This document shows, piece by piece, positions 7,130 through 16,174 of a DNA stretch of 64,000 bases. The position numbers and the translations under genes were made by a program. The DNA is from Rubellimicrobium aerolatum. GTDB lineage: Bacteria > Pseudomonadota > Alphaproteobacteria > Rhodobacterales > Rhodobacteraceae. How positions within the stretch are numbered: the first letter of the stretch is position 1; each line of letters starts with the position of its first letter. The notes under the pieces were generated by a model, which did not search any database, was not told the DNA's origin, and saw nothing but the letters and a program-made list of their open reading frames with translations. The stretch covers positions 124,001-188,000 of the forward strand of contig NZ_JAGGJP010000001.1 in assembly GCF_017872975.1 (NCBI RefSeq), written 5' to 3'.

Positions 7130-8500
7130 TCACACGGCTTCGGCCCGGCTCAGGTCCGCGCGCCGGCCCGACAGCTCCTCGGCCACGAGGAAGGCCAGCT
7201 CCAGCGCCTGGCTGGCGTTGAGGCGCGGGTCGCAGGCGGTGTGGTAGCGGTCGGAGAGGTCCTCGTCGGTGACGGCGCGGACGCCGCCGGTGCATTCGGT
7301 CACGTCCTTGCCGGTCATCTCGAAATGCACGCCGCCAGGGATCGTGCCCTCGCCGTTGTGGACCGCGAAGAACTCCCGCACCTCGCGCAGCACCGACTCA
7401 AAGGGCCGGGTCTTGTAGCCCGACGACGACTTGATCGTGTTGCCGTGCATCGGGTCGCAGGACCAGACGACGTTCGCCCCCTCCTCCTGCACGGCACGGA
7501 TCAGGCGCGGCAGGTGCTCGGAGACCGTGCCCGCCCCGAAGCGGGCGATCAGCGTCAGCCGCCCGGCCTCGTTGCGCGGGTTCAGCCGCTGCATCAGCGC
7601 CTTGAGGTCCGAGGCCCTCATCGACGGCCCGCACTTGAGCCCGATGGGGTTCTGGACGCCCCGGCAGTATTCGACGTGCGCCCCGTCCGGCTGCCGCGTG
7701 CGGTCGCCGATCCAGATCATGTGGCCCGAGCCCGCCAGCCATTGCCCGGTGGTCGAATCGACCCGAGTCAGAGCCTCCTCGTATTCCAGCAGCAGCGCCT
7801 CGTGGGAGGTGAAGAACTCCACCGTCTCCAGCGCGTGCGCGGCCTCGTCGTCGATGCCCATCGCCGCCATGAAGTCGAGCGTGTCGGAGATCCGGTTGGC
7901 CAGCTCGCGGTACTTCTCGGCCTCGGGGCTGGCGGTGAAGCCCAGCGTCCAGGCGTGGACCTTGCGCACGTCGGCGTAGCCGCCAGTCGAGAAGGCGCGC
8001 AGAAGGTTCAGCGAGGCGGCGGCCTGGAGGTAGGCCTGGAGCATCCGGTCGGGGTCGGGCAGCCGCGACTCGGGCGTGAAGTCGAAGCCGTTGATGATGT
8101 CGCCCTTGTAGGACGGAAGCTCGACGCCGCCCACCGTCTCCAGCGCGGCCGAGCGCGGCTTGGCGAACTGCCCGGCCATGCGGCCCACCTTCACCACCGG
8201 CACCTTGGCGCCGTAGGTCAGGACCATCGCCATCTGCAGGAGCACCTTGAAGGTGTCGCGGATGTTGTCGGCCGAGAACTCGGCGAAGCTCTCGGCGCAG
8301 TCGCCGCCCTGGAGGAGGAAGGCCTCGCCGCGCGAGACCTTGGCGAGATGGGCCTTGAGCCGCCGCGCCTCGCCCGCGAAGACGAGCGGGGGATACGAGG
8401 CGAGCCGCGCCTCGACGCCGCGCAGCCGGTCCGCGTCGGGATAGTCCGGCATCTGCACGCGCGGCAACCTGCGCCAGTCGGTCTTCTGCCAGTCTCCCAT
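7130..8500 (-). CDS. aroG: Class II 3-deoxy-7-phosphoheptulonate synthase (DAHP synthase)
   Basis: First step of the shikimate pathway: condensation of phosphoenolpyruvate and erythrose 4-phosphate. At 456 residues it has the usual length for the plant-like class II enzyme found in most alphaproteobacteria. Signatures include [12 protein letters not shown] (metal-binding C68), the [13 protein letters not shown] loop, the PEP-site segment [13 protein letters not shown], and CDPMHGNT and [15 protein letters not shown] near the end. The ATG at 8500 has a GAGG ribosome binding site. It is monocistronic by context. Confidence 0.96.
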   Translation of the reverse strand: MGDWQKTDWRRLPRVQMPDYPDADRLRGVEARLASYPPLVFAGEARRLKAHLAKVSRGEAFLLQGGDCAESFAEFSADNIRDTFKVLLQMAMVLTYGAKVPVVKVGRMAGQFAKPRSAALETVGGVELPSYKGDIINGFDFTPESRLPDPDRMLQAYLQAAASLNLLRAFSTGGYADVRKVHAWTLGFTASPEAEKYRELANRISDTLDFMAAMGIDDEAAHALETVEFFTSHEALLLEYEEALTRVDSTTGQWLAGSGHMIWIGDRTRQPDGAHVEYCRGVQNPIGLKCGPSMRASDLKALMQRLNPRNEAGRLTLIARFGAGTVSEHLPRLIRAVQEEGANVVWSCDPMHGNTIKSSSGYKTRPFESVLREVREFFAVHNGEGTIPGGVHFEMTGKDVTECTGGVRAVTDEDLSDRYHTACDPRLNASQALELAFLVAEELSGRRADLSRAEAV

Positions 8501-8712
8501 GGTCGCCCTCCTCGGCCGTGACGGGGAAACGGAGCCCCCAATTGCCGGCGCTTATCCCCTCGGGCCGGGCAAGTCCATTGCAAAACCGCCCGAACGGCCC
8601 TCTGGACATCCCTTCCGCGACATCGCCGTGTCGCATCCGAGCGCCCTTGTGGCGGATCGGGGAACCTGAGAATGTCGCTCCCAGGCGATAAGTCGTCGCC
8701 CGGGGTATCCTC

Positions 8713-9720
8713 ATGAACATCCAGCCCCAGCTCGTCGAGCTCGACAGCCCTGGCCCTCGCGCCCGCCGCTTCGTCTTCGTGCTGCTGGACGACTTCACTA
8801 TGCTCAGCTTCGCCTGCGCGGTCGAATCCCTGCGGATCGCCAACCGCATGGCGGGCCGGACGCTCTACACCTGGGTCCTGGCCGGCGAGAGCGGCGAGAG
8901 CGCCACCTGCTCGAACGGCAGCGTCTTCCGGCTCGACATGGACCTGGGCGAGCTGTCGCGCGACGACACCTTGATGGTCTGCGGTGGCCTCGACGTGCAA
9001 GCGGCGACGACGCGGACCCTGGTCAACTGGCTCCGGCGCGAGGCGCGGCGCGGCGTCGTCATCGCCGGCCTCTGCACGGCGGCCCACAGCCTCGCCAAGG
9101 CGGGGTTGCTCGACGGCAAGCGCGCGACGATCCACTGGGAGAACCAGGACTCCTTCCTCGAGGAGTTCGAGGAGGTGGACCTCACCCGCTCGGTCTTCGT
9201 GATCGACGGCAACCGCATCACCACCGCCGGCGGCACCGCCTCCATCGACCTGATGCTCAAGCTCATCGCCGACGACCACGGCGAGGAGCTGGCCAACGCC
9301 GTCGCCGACCAGCTCATCTACAGCTCCATCCGCACCGGCCAGGACACGCAACGCCTGTCGATCCCCACCCGGATCGGCGTGCGCCATCCCAAGCTCTCCC
9401 GCGTCATCCAGGTCATGGAGCAGGCCATCGAGGAGCCGATCTCCCCCGCGACGCTGGCCCGCGACGTGGGCCTCTCGACCCGCCAGCTCGAACGCCTGTT
9501 CCGCCGCTACCTCGACCGCTCCCCCAAGCGCTACTACATGGAACTCCGGCTCCAGAAGGCGCGCAACCTGCTCATGCAGACCGACATGAGCGTCATCAAC
9601 GTCGCGCTGGCCTGCGGCTTCGCCTCGCCCTCGCACTTCTCCAAGTGCTACCGCGCCCATTACGGCACCACCCCCTACCGCGAGAAGGGCACGCAAGGCG
9701 TCGTCCGCCAGCCCGCCTGA
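8713..9720 (+). CDS. GlxA family transcriptional regulator (DJ-1/PfpI-like + AraC HTH)
   Basis: A 335-residue regulator. Residues about 18-195 form a DJ-1/PfpI amidase-like domain with the nucleophile-elbow remnant AGLCTAAH (C121). The AraC-type DNA-binding domain occupies about 230-325, with the helices PATLARDVGLSTRQLERLF and VINVALACGFASPSHFSKC. Relatives such as GbdR and CdhR respond to quaternary amines like glycine betaine and carnitine; the N-terminal sequence resembles that group. The gene lies directly upstream of a co-directional branched-chain-type ABC importer, 96 bases from the binding protein gene, which suggests but does not prove that it controls uptake of that importer's substrate. 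Confidence 0.9.
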   Translation: MNIQPQLVELDSPGPRARRFVFVLLDDFTMLSFACAVESLRIANRMAGRTLYTWVLAGESGESATCSNGSVFRLDMDLGELSRDDTLMVCGGLDVQAATTRTLVNWLRREARRGVVIAGLCTAAHSLAKAGLLDGKRATIHWENQDSFLEEFEEVDLTRSVFVIDGNRITTAGGTASIDLMLKLIADDHGEELANAVADQLIYSSIRTGQDTQRLSIPTRIGVRHPKLSRVIQVMEQAIEEPISPATLARDVGLSTRQLERLFRRYLDRSPKRYYMELRLQKARNLLMQTDMSVINVALACGFASPSHFSKCYRAHYGTTPYREKGTQGVVRQPA

Positions 9721-9816
9721 CCCCGGCCCGCGCTGCCCTTGGAAGGTGCCTTTCCTTTCGGCAGGTGCGCGTCTAGCCTGCCCGCCGGAATGAAGAATCC
9801 GTCAGGGAGACGACGC

Positions 9817-11004
9817 ATGAAGAACCTCCTCCTGGCCGCCTCGGGCCTAGCGCTGCTGGCCGGCGCCGCCGCCGCGCAGGACGCCGCCGCGCCGAAGATC
9901 GGCATCCTCCTGGGCTTCACCGGCCCGCTGGAATCGATCATGCCGAACATGGCCACCGCCGCCGAGATCGCCATCGCCGAGGTCAACGCCGCCGGCGGCA
10001 TCCTCGGCCAGCAGGTCGCCTCCGAGCGCGCCGACTCCACCTGCGTCGACTCCGCCGCCGCCACCGCCGCGGCCGAAGGGCTGGTGAACGGCGGCGTCAA
10101 CGCCATCATGGGCGCGGACTGCTCGGGCGTGACCGGGGCGGTCCTGGCCAACGTCGCCGTCCCGAACGGCATCGGCATGATCTCCCCGTCGGCGACCTCG
10201 CCGGGCCTGTCCACCGCCGAGGACAACGGCCTCTTCTTCCGCACCGCCCCCTCCGACTCGCGGCAAGGCGAGATCCTGGCCCAGGTGCTGACGGAACGCG
10301 GCACCACCGACGTGGCCCTGACCTACACCAACAACGACTACGGCAAGGGCCTGTCGGACTCGTTCACCCAGGCCTTCCAGGCCCAGGGCGGCACCGTCTC
10401 CATCACCGTCCCGCACGAGGACGGAAAGGCCGACTACTCGGCCGAGGTCGGCTCGCTCGCCGCTTCGGGGTCTGACGTTCTGCTGGTGGCGGGCTACACC
10501 GACCAGGGCGGCCGGGGCATCGTGCAGAACGCGCTCGACACCGGCGCCTTCGAGACCTTCGTGTTCCCCGACGGCATGGTCGGCCAGGACATCGTGGACG
10601 CCCTGGGCGACGGCCTGTCCTCCTCCTTCGGCACCCTGCCCGGCTCGGACAGCCCCGGCGCCACCCGCTTCCAGGAGATCGCCGCCGCGCAGGACCTCGA
10701 CGGCACCTCGGTCTACACGGGCGAATCCTATGACGCCGCCGCGCTGATGATGCTAGCCATGGCCGCCGCCGGCTCGACCGCCGGCGCCGACTGGACCGCC
10801 CAGGTCGAGGCGATCGCCAACGCCCCGGGCGAGCAGATCCTCCCCGGCGAGCTGGGCCGCGCGCTGGAGCTGATCGCCGCCGGCACGGACATCGACTACG
10901 TCGGCGCCACGGCGGTGGAGATGATCGGCGGCGGCGACTCGGCCGGGAACTTCCGCGAGGTGGAGTTCGGCACCGGCTCCATCGAGACCGTCCGCTTCCG
11001 CTGA
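9817..11004 (+). CDS. livJ: Branched-chain amino acid-type ABC transporter substrate-binding protein
   Basis: A periplasmic binding protein of 395 residues (Peripla_BP_6 type). It has a signal peptide of about 20 residues ending AAAAQ, followed by KIGILLGFTGPLE, the usual opening strand of this family. The substrate could be leucine/isoleucine/valine, another amino acid, an amide or a betaine; sequence alone does not tell. ATG 9817 is chosen because it starts the signal peptide and follows AGGGAGA. Upstream in-frame ATGs at 9739 and 9790 would place charged residues before the signal peptide. A strong hairpin after the stop separates it from livG. Confidence 0.92.
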   Translation: MKNLLLAASGLALLAGAAAAQDAAAPKIGILLGFTGPLESIMPNMATAAEIAIAEVNAAGGILGQQVASERADSTCVDSAAATAAAEGLVNGGVNAIMGADCSGVTGAVLANVAVPNGIGMISPSATSPGLSTAEDNGLFFRTAPSDSRQGEILAQVLTERGTTDVALTYTNNDYGKGLSDSFTQAFQAQGGTVSITVPHEDGKADYSAEVGSLAASGSDVLLVAGYTDQGGRGIVQNALDTGAFETFVFPDGMVGQDIVDALGDGLSSSFGTLPGSDSPGATRFQEIAAAQDLDGTSVYTGESYDAAALMMLAMAAAGSTAGADWTAQVEAIANAPGEQILPGELGRALELIAAGTDIDYVGATAVEMIGGGDSAGNFREVEFGTGSIETVRFR

Positions 11005-11031
11005 CCTCAAGTTCCGATTGACGGACTTGCG

Positions 11032-11056
11032 CGGCCCGGGGTAAGGCCCCGGGCCG
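11032..11056 (+). terminator. Intra-operon hairpin after the binding protein gene
   Basis: Perfect 10-bp stem CGGCCCGGGG / CCCCGGGCCG around the loop TAAGG. A second, weaker stem-loop (AAGGGACCC with GGGTCCTTT) follows at about 11067-11090. The pair sits between the binding protein gene and livG. A leaky terminator or RNA-stabilising structure here would give the usual excess of binding protein over transporter. Confidence 0.6.
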
Positions 11057-11109
11057 TCGCGTATCCAAGGGACCCGGCCCAGGGTCCTTTCCCCAGAAGG
11101 GTCCCCCGC

Positions 11110-11886
11110 ATGATCGAGGTCCACGACCTCCACAAGCATTTCGGTGGCTTCCACGCCGTGGACGGCGCGAGCCTCCGCATCCGCAAGGGCTCGATCACCG
11201 GGCTGATCGGCCCGAACGGCGCGGGCAAGACGACCCTGTTCAACGTCATCGCCGGGCGGCTGCCGCCGACCTCCGGCCGCGTCACCATGGCGGGCGAGGA
11301 CATCACCGGCCTGCCCCCGCACGCCTTGTTCCACAAGGGCTTGCTCCGCACCTTTCAGATCGCGCATGAATTCTCCTCCATGACGGTCCGCGAGAACCTG
11401 ATGATGGTCCCCGCCGCCCAGGCGGGCGAGAGCCTGTGGAACGCCTGGTTCGCCCGGGGCCGCATCCGGCAGGAGGAGGCCGCGCTCCGCCGCAAGGCCG
11501 ACGAGGTGCTCGACTTCCTCACCATCGCCCATGTCGCCGACGAACGGGCCGGCAACCTGTCGGGCGGGCAGAAGAAGCTGCTCGAACTCGGCCGCACGAT
11601 GATGGTGGACGCCAGGATCGTGTTCCTGGACGAGGTGGGCGCGGGCGTGAACCGCACGCTCCTGAACACCATCGCCGACGCCATCGTGCGGCTGAACCGC
11701 GAACGCGGCTACACCTTCTGCGTCATCGAGCACGACATGGACTTCATCTCCCGCATCTGCGACCCGGTGATCGTCATGGCGCAGGGCAAGGTGCTGGCCG
11801 AGGGCTCGGCGCAGGAGATCCTTCGGAACGAGGCGGTGATCGAGGCCTACCTGGGCACCGGCCTCAAGAACAAGGTCCCGGCATGA
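11110..11886 (+). CDS. livG: ABC transporter ATP-binding protein (LivG type)
   Basis: A 258-residue ATPase of the importer. Walker A is GPNGAGKTT, the signature is LSGGQKKLLELGRTMM, and the H-loop is CVIEHDMDFI. The LivG-type insert between Walker A and the signature (NLMMVPAAQAGESLWNAWF) and the C-terminus EAYLGTG are characteristic. The Walker B region reads IVFLDEVGAGV, with valine where most family members have proline in DEP; the catalytic glutamate is kept. The stop overlaps the start of livF by four bases (ATGA). Confidence 0.93.
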   Translation: MIEVHDLHKHFGGFHAVDGASLRIRKGSITGLIGPNGAGKTTLFNVIAGRLPPTSGRVTMAGEDITGLPPHALFHKGLLRTFQIAHEFSSMTVRENLMMVPAAQAGESLWNAWFARGRIRQEEAALRRKADEVLDFLTIAHVADERAGNLSGGQKKLLELGRTMMVDARIVFLDEVGAGVNRTLLNTIADAIVRLNRERGYTFCVIEHDMDFISRICDPVIVMAQGKVLAEGSAQEILRNEAVIEAYLGTGLKNKVPA

Positions 11887-12716
11887 CCGACACCCATGAT
11901 CCCCTCCACGACGACCGGGGCAACAACGACGCCTCCATCGTCAAGCCCGGTGGCGGCGGCCTCCACGTCGCCGACAACAGCGGCACCCGGCCCGCGCCAC
12001 GGCTGACCGACGCCTTCCTCGTCGGCGAGGGGATGGTCGGCGGCTATGGGCGGGGCCCCAGCATCCTGAACGGCTGCACCATCGCCGCCGAGAAGGGGCA
12101 GATCGCCGTGATCGTCGGCCCCAACGGCGCGGGCAAGAGCACCGCCATGAAGGCGGTCTTCGGGATGCTCGACCTCCGCCAGGGCTCGGTGCGCCTGAAT
12201 GGCGAGGACATCACCCGCCTCAGCCCCCAGGCCCGCGTCGCCAAGGGCATGGCCTTCGTGCCCCAGGTCCGCAACATCTTCGCCTCCATGACCGTGGAGG
12301 AGAACCTGGAGATGGGCGCGTTCCTGCGCCGCGACGACATCCGGGGCACCATCGAGCAGATCTACGACCTCTTTCCCATCCTCAAGGCCAAGCGCCGCCA
12401 GCCCGCCGGCGAGCTGTCGGGCGGCCAGCGCCAGCAGGTCGCCGTGGGCCGCGCGCTGATGACCCAGCCTTCGGTCCTGATGCTCGACGAGCCCACGGCC
12501 GGCGTCTCCCCCATCGTCATGGACGAGCTCTTCGACCGCATCATCGAGGTCGCGCGGCAGGGCATCACCATCCTGATGGTGGAGCAGAACGCCCGGCAGG
12601 CGCTGGAGATCGCGGATCGCGGCTACGTCCTCGTGCAGGGCGGGAACGCCTTCACCGGCACCGGCAAGGAGCTGCTGGCCGACCCGCAGGTCCGCAAGAG
12701 CTTCCTGGGAGGTTAA
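11883..12716 (+). CDS. livF: ABC transporter ATP-binding protein (LivF type)
   Basis: Second ATPase of the importer, 277 residues. Walker A is GPNGAGKST, the signature is LSGGQRQQVAVGRALM, Walker B is VLMLDEPTAGV and the H-loop is MVEQNA. About 50 residues precede the first ABC strand, a charged, glycine-rich leader (including KPGGGGLHVADN) that typical LivF lacks; I believe alphaproteobacterial relatives share a similar leader. ATG 11883 overlaps the livG stop. Confidence 0.93.
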   Translation: MTDTHDPLHDDRGNNDASIVKPGGGGLHVADNSGTRPAPRLTDAFLVGEGMVGGYGRGPSILNGCTIAAEKGQIAVIVGPNGAGKSTAMKAVFGMLDLRQGSVRLNGEDITRLSPQARVAKGMAFVPQVRNIFASMTVEENLEMGAFLRRDDIRGTIEQIYDLFPILKAKRRQPAGELSGGQRQQVAVGRALMTQPSVLMLDEPTAGVSPIVMDELFDRIIEVARQGITILMVEQNARQALEIADRGYVLVQGGNAFTGTGKELLADPQVRKSFLGG

Positions 12717-12828
12717 CGATGCGCCGCCCCGTTAACTTCGTGGTAAACCCACCGTTCGTTGCTGTCAGGATTCGTGAACCCGGCTCGTGGCATTCTGCCG
12801 CTCCGATTCCCAGCCGCCGGAGACCCTG

Positions 12829-13839
12829 ATGGACCTGCTCAACGCCCTCGTCACCTTCCTGAACTTCGTGTTCATCCCGGCCGCCGCCTATGGGGCGCAG
12901 CTCGCGCTGGGCGCGCTCGGGGCGACGCTCGTCTACGGCATCCTGCGATTCTCCAACTTCGCGCATGGCGAGACGATGGCCTTCGGGACGGCGGCGACGA
13001 TCCTCCTGACCTTCGGGTTGCAGGCGCTCGGCGTGACCTTCGGCCCGCTGCCGACGGCGCTGCTCGCGCTGCCCTTGGGCATCGCCGCGACGGCGCTCCT
13101 CGTGCTGGGCACCGACCGGGCGGTGTATCGCTTCTACCGCGTCAAGCGGGCGGCGCCTGTGATCTACGTCGTCGCCTCCCTGGGCGTCATGTTCATCATG
13201 AGCGCGATCACCCGCTTCCTCGTCGGCGTGGAGGACATCCAGTTCACGGACGGCGCGCGCTTCGTGATCAACGCCCGCGACTTCCGCGACTGGTCGGGGC
13301 TGGAGGAGGGGCTGGCGCTTCGCTCCACCCAGCTCATCACGCTGGTGGTTGCGGCGCTCGCGGTGGCGGCGCTGTTCTGGTTCCTGAACCGCACCCGCAC
13401 CGGCAAGTCGATGCGGGCGTTCTCGGACAACGAGGACCTCGCGCTGCTGTCGGGCATCAACCCCGACCGTGTGGTGGCCGTGACCTGGATCATCGTCGCG
13501 GCGCTGACGACCACAGCGGGCGTGCTCTACGGCCTCGACAAGAGCTTCAAGGCATTCACCTACTTCCAGCTCTTGCTGCCGATCTTCGCGGCCGCCGTCG
13601 TGGGCGGCCTCGGCAACCCGCTCGGCGCCATCGCCGGCGGCTTCGTGATCGCCTTCTCCGAGGTCATGGTCACCTATGCCTGGAAGCAGGTCGTGGCCTA
13701 CGCCGTGCCGGGCGACTGGGTGCCGGCGGGCCTGCTGCAACTCATGACCACCGAATACAAGTTCGCGGTCTCCTTCGCGATCCTCATCATCGTCCTCCTG
13801 TTCAAGCCCACGGGCCTCTTCAAGGGTCAATCGGTATGA
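12829..13839 (+). CDS. livH: Branched-chain amino acid ABC transporter permease (LivH type)
   Basis: An inner-membrane permease of 336 residues with about eight hydrophobic segments. The LivH landmarks are YGILRFSNFAHGETM near the start, a conserved cytoplasmic loop near RTGKSMRAFSDNEDLALLSG, and the C-terminal AAVVGGLGNPLGAIAGG. ATG 12829 starts a hydrophobic N-terminus and lies about 7 bases after CCGGAGACC; an upstream in-frame start at 12787 adds only polar residues. A 112-base gap separates it from livF, and a TTAA-N7-GTAA element lies within it at 12732-12746. Confidence 0.92.
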   Translation: MDLLNALVTFLNFVFIPAAAYGAQLALGALGATLVYGILRFSNFAHGETMAFGTAATILLTFGLQALGVTFGPLPTALLALPLGIAATALLVLGTDRAVYRFYRVKRAAPVIYVVASLGVMFIMSAITRFLVGVEDIQFTDGARFVINARDFRDWSGLEEGLALRSTQLITLVVAALAVAALFWFLNRTRTGKSMRAFSDNEDLALLSGINPDRVVAVTWIIVAALTTTAGVLYGLDKSFKAFTYFQLLLPIFAAAVVGGLGNPLGAIAGGFVIAFSEVMVTYAWKQVVAYAVPGDWVPAGLLQLMTTEYKFAVSFAILIIVLLFKPTGLFKGQSV

Positions 13840-15182
13840 CCACCCTCCCCGACGCGACCCTAGCCAAGCCCATCGCCCGCCCGGACCACCTCCGCGCCGT
13901 CCTGCTTTATGCCGGCATGGCGGCGCTGATCGCGGTGACCGGCGCGGCGATGGGCTGGAACTACGCGCTGACCGTCGTGAACATGGGCCTGATCTCGGCC
14001 ATCATGGCGCTGGGCGTGAACCTGCAATGGGGCTTCGCCGGGCTCTTCAACGTGGGCGTCATGGGCTTCGTCGCCCTGGGCGGCCTCGCCACCGTCCTGG
14101 TCGCCACGCCGCCCCAGCCGGAGGCCTGGAGCGCCGGCGGCCTGCGCGTCATCGCAGGCCTGGCGCTCGGAGCGCTCACCGTCGTGGCGCTGGTCGTGCT
14201 GCGCGGGCGCATGACGGCGGGCCGTGGCCGGGCGCTGGCCCTGGTCGTCGTCGGTGTCCTCGGCTTCCTCGCGGCCCGCTGGGTCCTCGACCCCGGCGTG
14301 CTCGCCGTCGAGGCGGTGAACCCCTCGGTCAGCGGCAACCTCGGTGGCCTCGGCCTCCCCGTCCTGCTCGCCTGGCCCGCCGGGGGGCTGCTCGCCGCCG
14401 GCGCGGCCTGGATCATCGGCAAGACCGCCCTGGGCCTGCGCTCGGACTACCTCGCCATCGCGACGCTGGGCATCGCCGAGATCATCCTCGCGGTGATGAA
14501 GAACGAGGACTGGCTCGCCCGGGGCGTCAAGAACGTGGTGGGCCTGCCCGCTCCCGTGCCGCAGGAGATCGCGCTCCAGACCGACCCGGCCTTCGTCGCC
14601 CGCGCCGCCTCGCTGGGCCTGAGCGCGGTGGACGCCTCGACGCTCTGGGTGAAGGTGCTCTACCTCGGCCTCTTCGCCGTGGTCCTCGCCGGGCTCCTCC
14701 TCCTGGCGCAGCTCGCGCTGAAAAGCCCCTGGGGCCGGATGATGCGCGCCATCCGCGACAACGAGGTGGCGGCCGAGGCGATGGGCAAGGACGTTACCGC
14801 CCGGCATCTCCAGATCTTCGTCCTGGGGTCGGCGCTCTGCGGCATCGCCGGGGCGATGATGGTGACGCTCGACGGCCAGCTCACGCCGGGCTCCTACCAG
14901 CCGCTCCGCTACACCTTCCTGATCTGGGTGATGGTGATCGTCGGCGGCTCGGGCAACAACTGGGGCGCGGTGCTGGGCGGCTTCCTGATCTGGTGGCTCT
15001 GGGTGATCGTGGAACCGGTGGGCAACGCGCTCTTCGGCGCCCTCGCCACCGTGCTGCCACCCGATTCGCCCATCGCGTCGCACCTCCAGGACGCGAGCGC
15101 GCATATGCGGCTGCTGACCATGGGTCTCGTGCTGCTCCTGATGCTGCGCTTCTCGCCACGGGGCCTGATCCCGGAACGCTGA
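13836..15182 (+). CDS. livM: Branched-chain amino acid ABC transporter permease (LivM type)
   Basis: Second permease subunit, 448 residues with about ten hydrophobic segments. LivM features include WGFAGLFNVGVMGFVALGG, LRSDYLAIATLGIAEI, the coupling loop GRMMRAIRDNEVAAEAMGKD and VIVGGSGNNWGAVLGG. It is longer than many LivM proteins because of an extra hydrophobic stretch around 100-180. The ATG overlaps the livH stop by four bases. It converges on the oxidoreductase gene with a 28-base gap. Confidence 0.92.
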   Translation: MTTLPDATLAKPIARPDHLRAVLLYAGMAALIAVTGAAMGWNYALTVVNMGLISAIMALGVNLQWGFAGLFNVGVMGFVALGGLATVLVATPPQPEAWSAGGLRVIAGLALGALTVVALVVLRGRMTAGRGRALALVVVGVLGFLAARWVLDPGVLAVEAVNPSVSGNLGGLGLPVLLAWPAGGLLAAGAAWIIGKTALGLRSDYLAIATLGIAEIILAVMKNEDWLARGVKNVVGLPAPVPQEIALQTDPAFVARAASLGLSAVDASTLWVKVLYLGLFAVVLAGLLLLAQLALKSPWGRMMRAIRDNEVAAEAMGKDVTARHLQIFVLGSALCGIAGAMMVTLDGQLTPGSYQPLRYTFLIWVMVIVGGSGNNWGAVLGGFLIWWLWVIVEPVGNALFGALATVLPPDSPIASHLQDASAHMRLLTMGLVLLLMLRFSPRGLIPER

Positions 15183-15210
15183 AGGCGGGCGGGCTCCCGG
15201 TCCGCTCCCT

Positions 15211-16092
15211 TTAACGCCGCAGCCTTTTGATGAGGCTCGACGTGTCCCAGCGCCCGCCCCCCATGGCCTGCACGTCGCCGTAGAACTGGTCCACGAGGGC
15301 TGTGACGGGCAGGCTCGCCCCGATCTCCCGCCCGGCGTCGAGGCAGATGCCGAGGTCCTTCCGCATCCAGTCCACCGCGAAGCCGTGGTCGAAGCGGTCC
15401 TCCAGCATCGTCCCATGCCGGTTCGCCATCTGCCACGACCCGGCCGCGCCTTGGGAGATCACCTCGACGAGCGCCCGTCCGTCGAGCCCCGCCTTCTCGG
15501 CGAAGGCCAGCGCCTCCGACAGCCCCTGCACGAGCCCCGCGATGGCGATCTGGTTCGCCATCTTCGCCATCTGGCCCGCCCCCGCCTCGCCGAGCCTCCG
15601 GCAAACCTTGGCGTAGGGTGCCACGATCGCCTCGGCCTGTGCGTAGTCGCCTTCCGCGCCGCCGCACATGATCGAGAGCTGGCCCTTCTCCGCCCCCGCC
15701 TGCCCGCCCGAGACCGGCGCGTCCACGTAGCCGATCCCGCGCCGCGCGGCCTCGGCGGCCAGCTCACGCGTGACCTTGGCGCTGACCGTGGTGTGGTCGA
15801 TGAAGAGCGTTCCTTCCGCCATTCCCGCGAAGGCCCCGTCGGGGCCAAGGCAGACGCTTCGCAGGTCGTCATCGTTGCCCACGCAGGCCAGGACGGCCTG
15901 GACCGCTTCCGCCGCCTCGCGGGGCGTGGGCGCGCTCCGGTGCCCATGCTTCGCCACCCAAGCCTCCGTCCTGGCGGACGTGCGATTGTAGACCGTGACC
16001 GATGCGCCGGCGCGCGCCAGATGCCCGGCCATCGGTCCGCCCATCACGCCCAATCCCAGGAAGGCGAGCCGTTCCCCCGTCCTGTCCGCCAT
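15211..16092 (-). CDS. NAD(P)-dependent oxidoreductase, 3-hydroxyisobutyrate dehydrogenase family
   Basis: A beta-hydroxyacid dehydrogenase of 293 residues. The Rossmann motif FLGLGVMGGPMAGHL lies at 11-25, the substrate-binding DAPVSGG at 124-130 and the catalytic lysine is K177 in GAGQMAKMANQ. The substrate may be 3-hydroxyisobutyrate, tartronate semialdehyde or succinic semialdehyde; I cannot choose. ATG 16092 begins a typical N-terminus (MADRTGERLAFLG). Longer in-frame starts up to 16221 would overlap the divergent acylase gene and are not favoured. Confidence 0.88.
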   Translation of the reverse strand: MADRTGERLAFLGLGVMGGPMAGHLARAGASVTVYNRTSARTEAWVAKHGHRSAPTPREAAEAVQAVLACVGNDDDLRSVCLGPDGAFAGMAEGTLFIDHTTVSAKVTRELAAEAARRGIGYVDAPVSGGQAGAEKGQLSIMCGGAEGDYAQAEAIVAPYAKVCRRLGEAGAGQMAKMANQIAIAGLVQGLSEALAFAEKAGLDGRALVEVISQGAAGSWQMANRHGTMLEDRFDHGFAVDWMRKDLGICLDAGREIGASLPVTALVDQFYGDVQAMGGGRWDTSSLIKRLRR

Positions 16093-16174
16093 GCGCTTGC
16101 CCCCTTCGCCAAAGCCTGCCAAACGGTTGCCCGCACCTTCCGACCGCGTCAACCAAGTCTCCTGGAGCCCTCCC

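Noticed and set aside
15995-16174. N-terminal extension of the acylase beginning at 15995.
   Set aside because: It would lie antisense within the oxidoreductase N-terminus and has no signal or family similarity. The TTG at 16175 has a better ribosome site.
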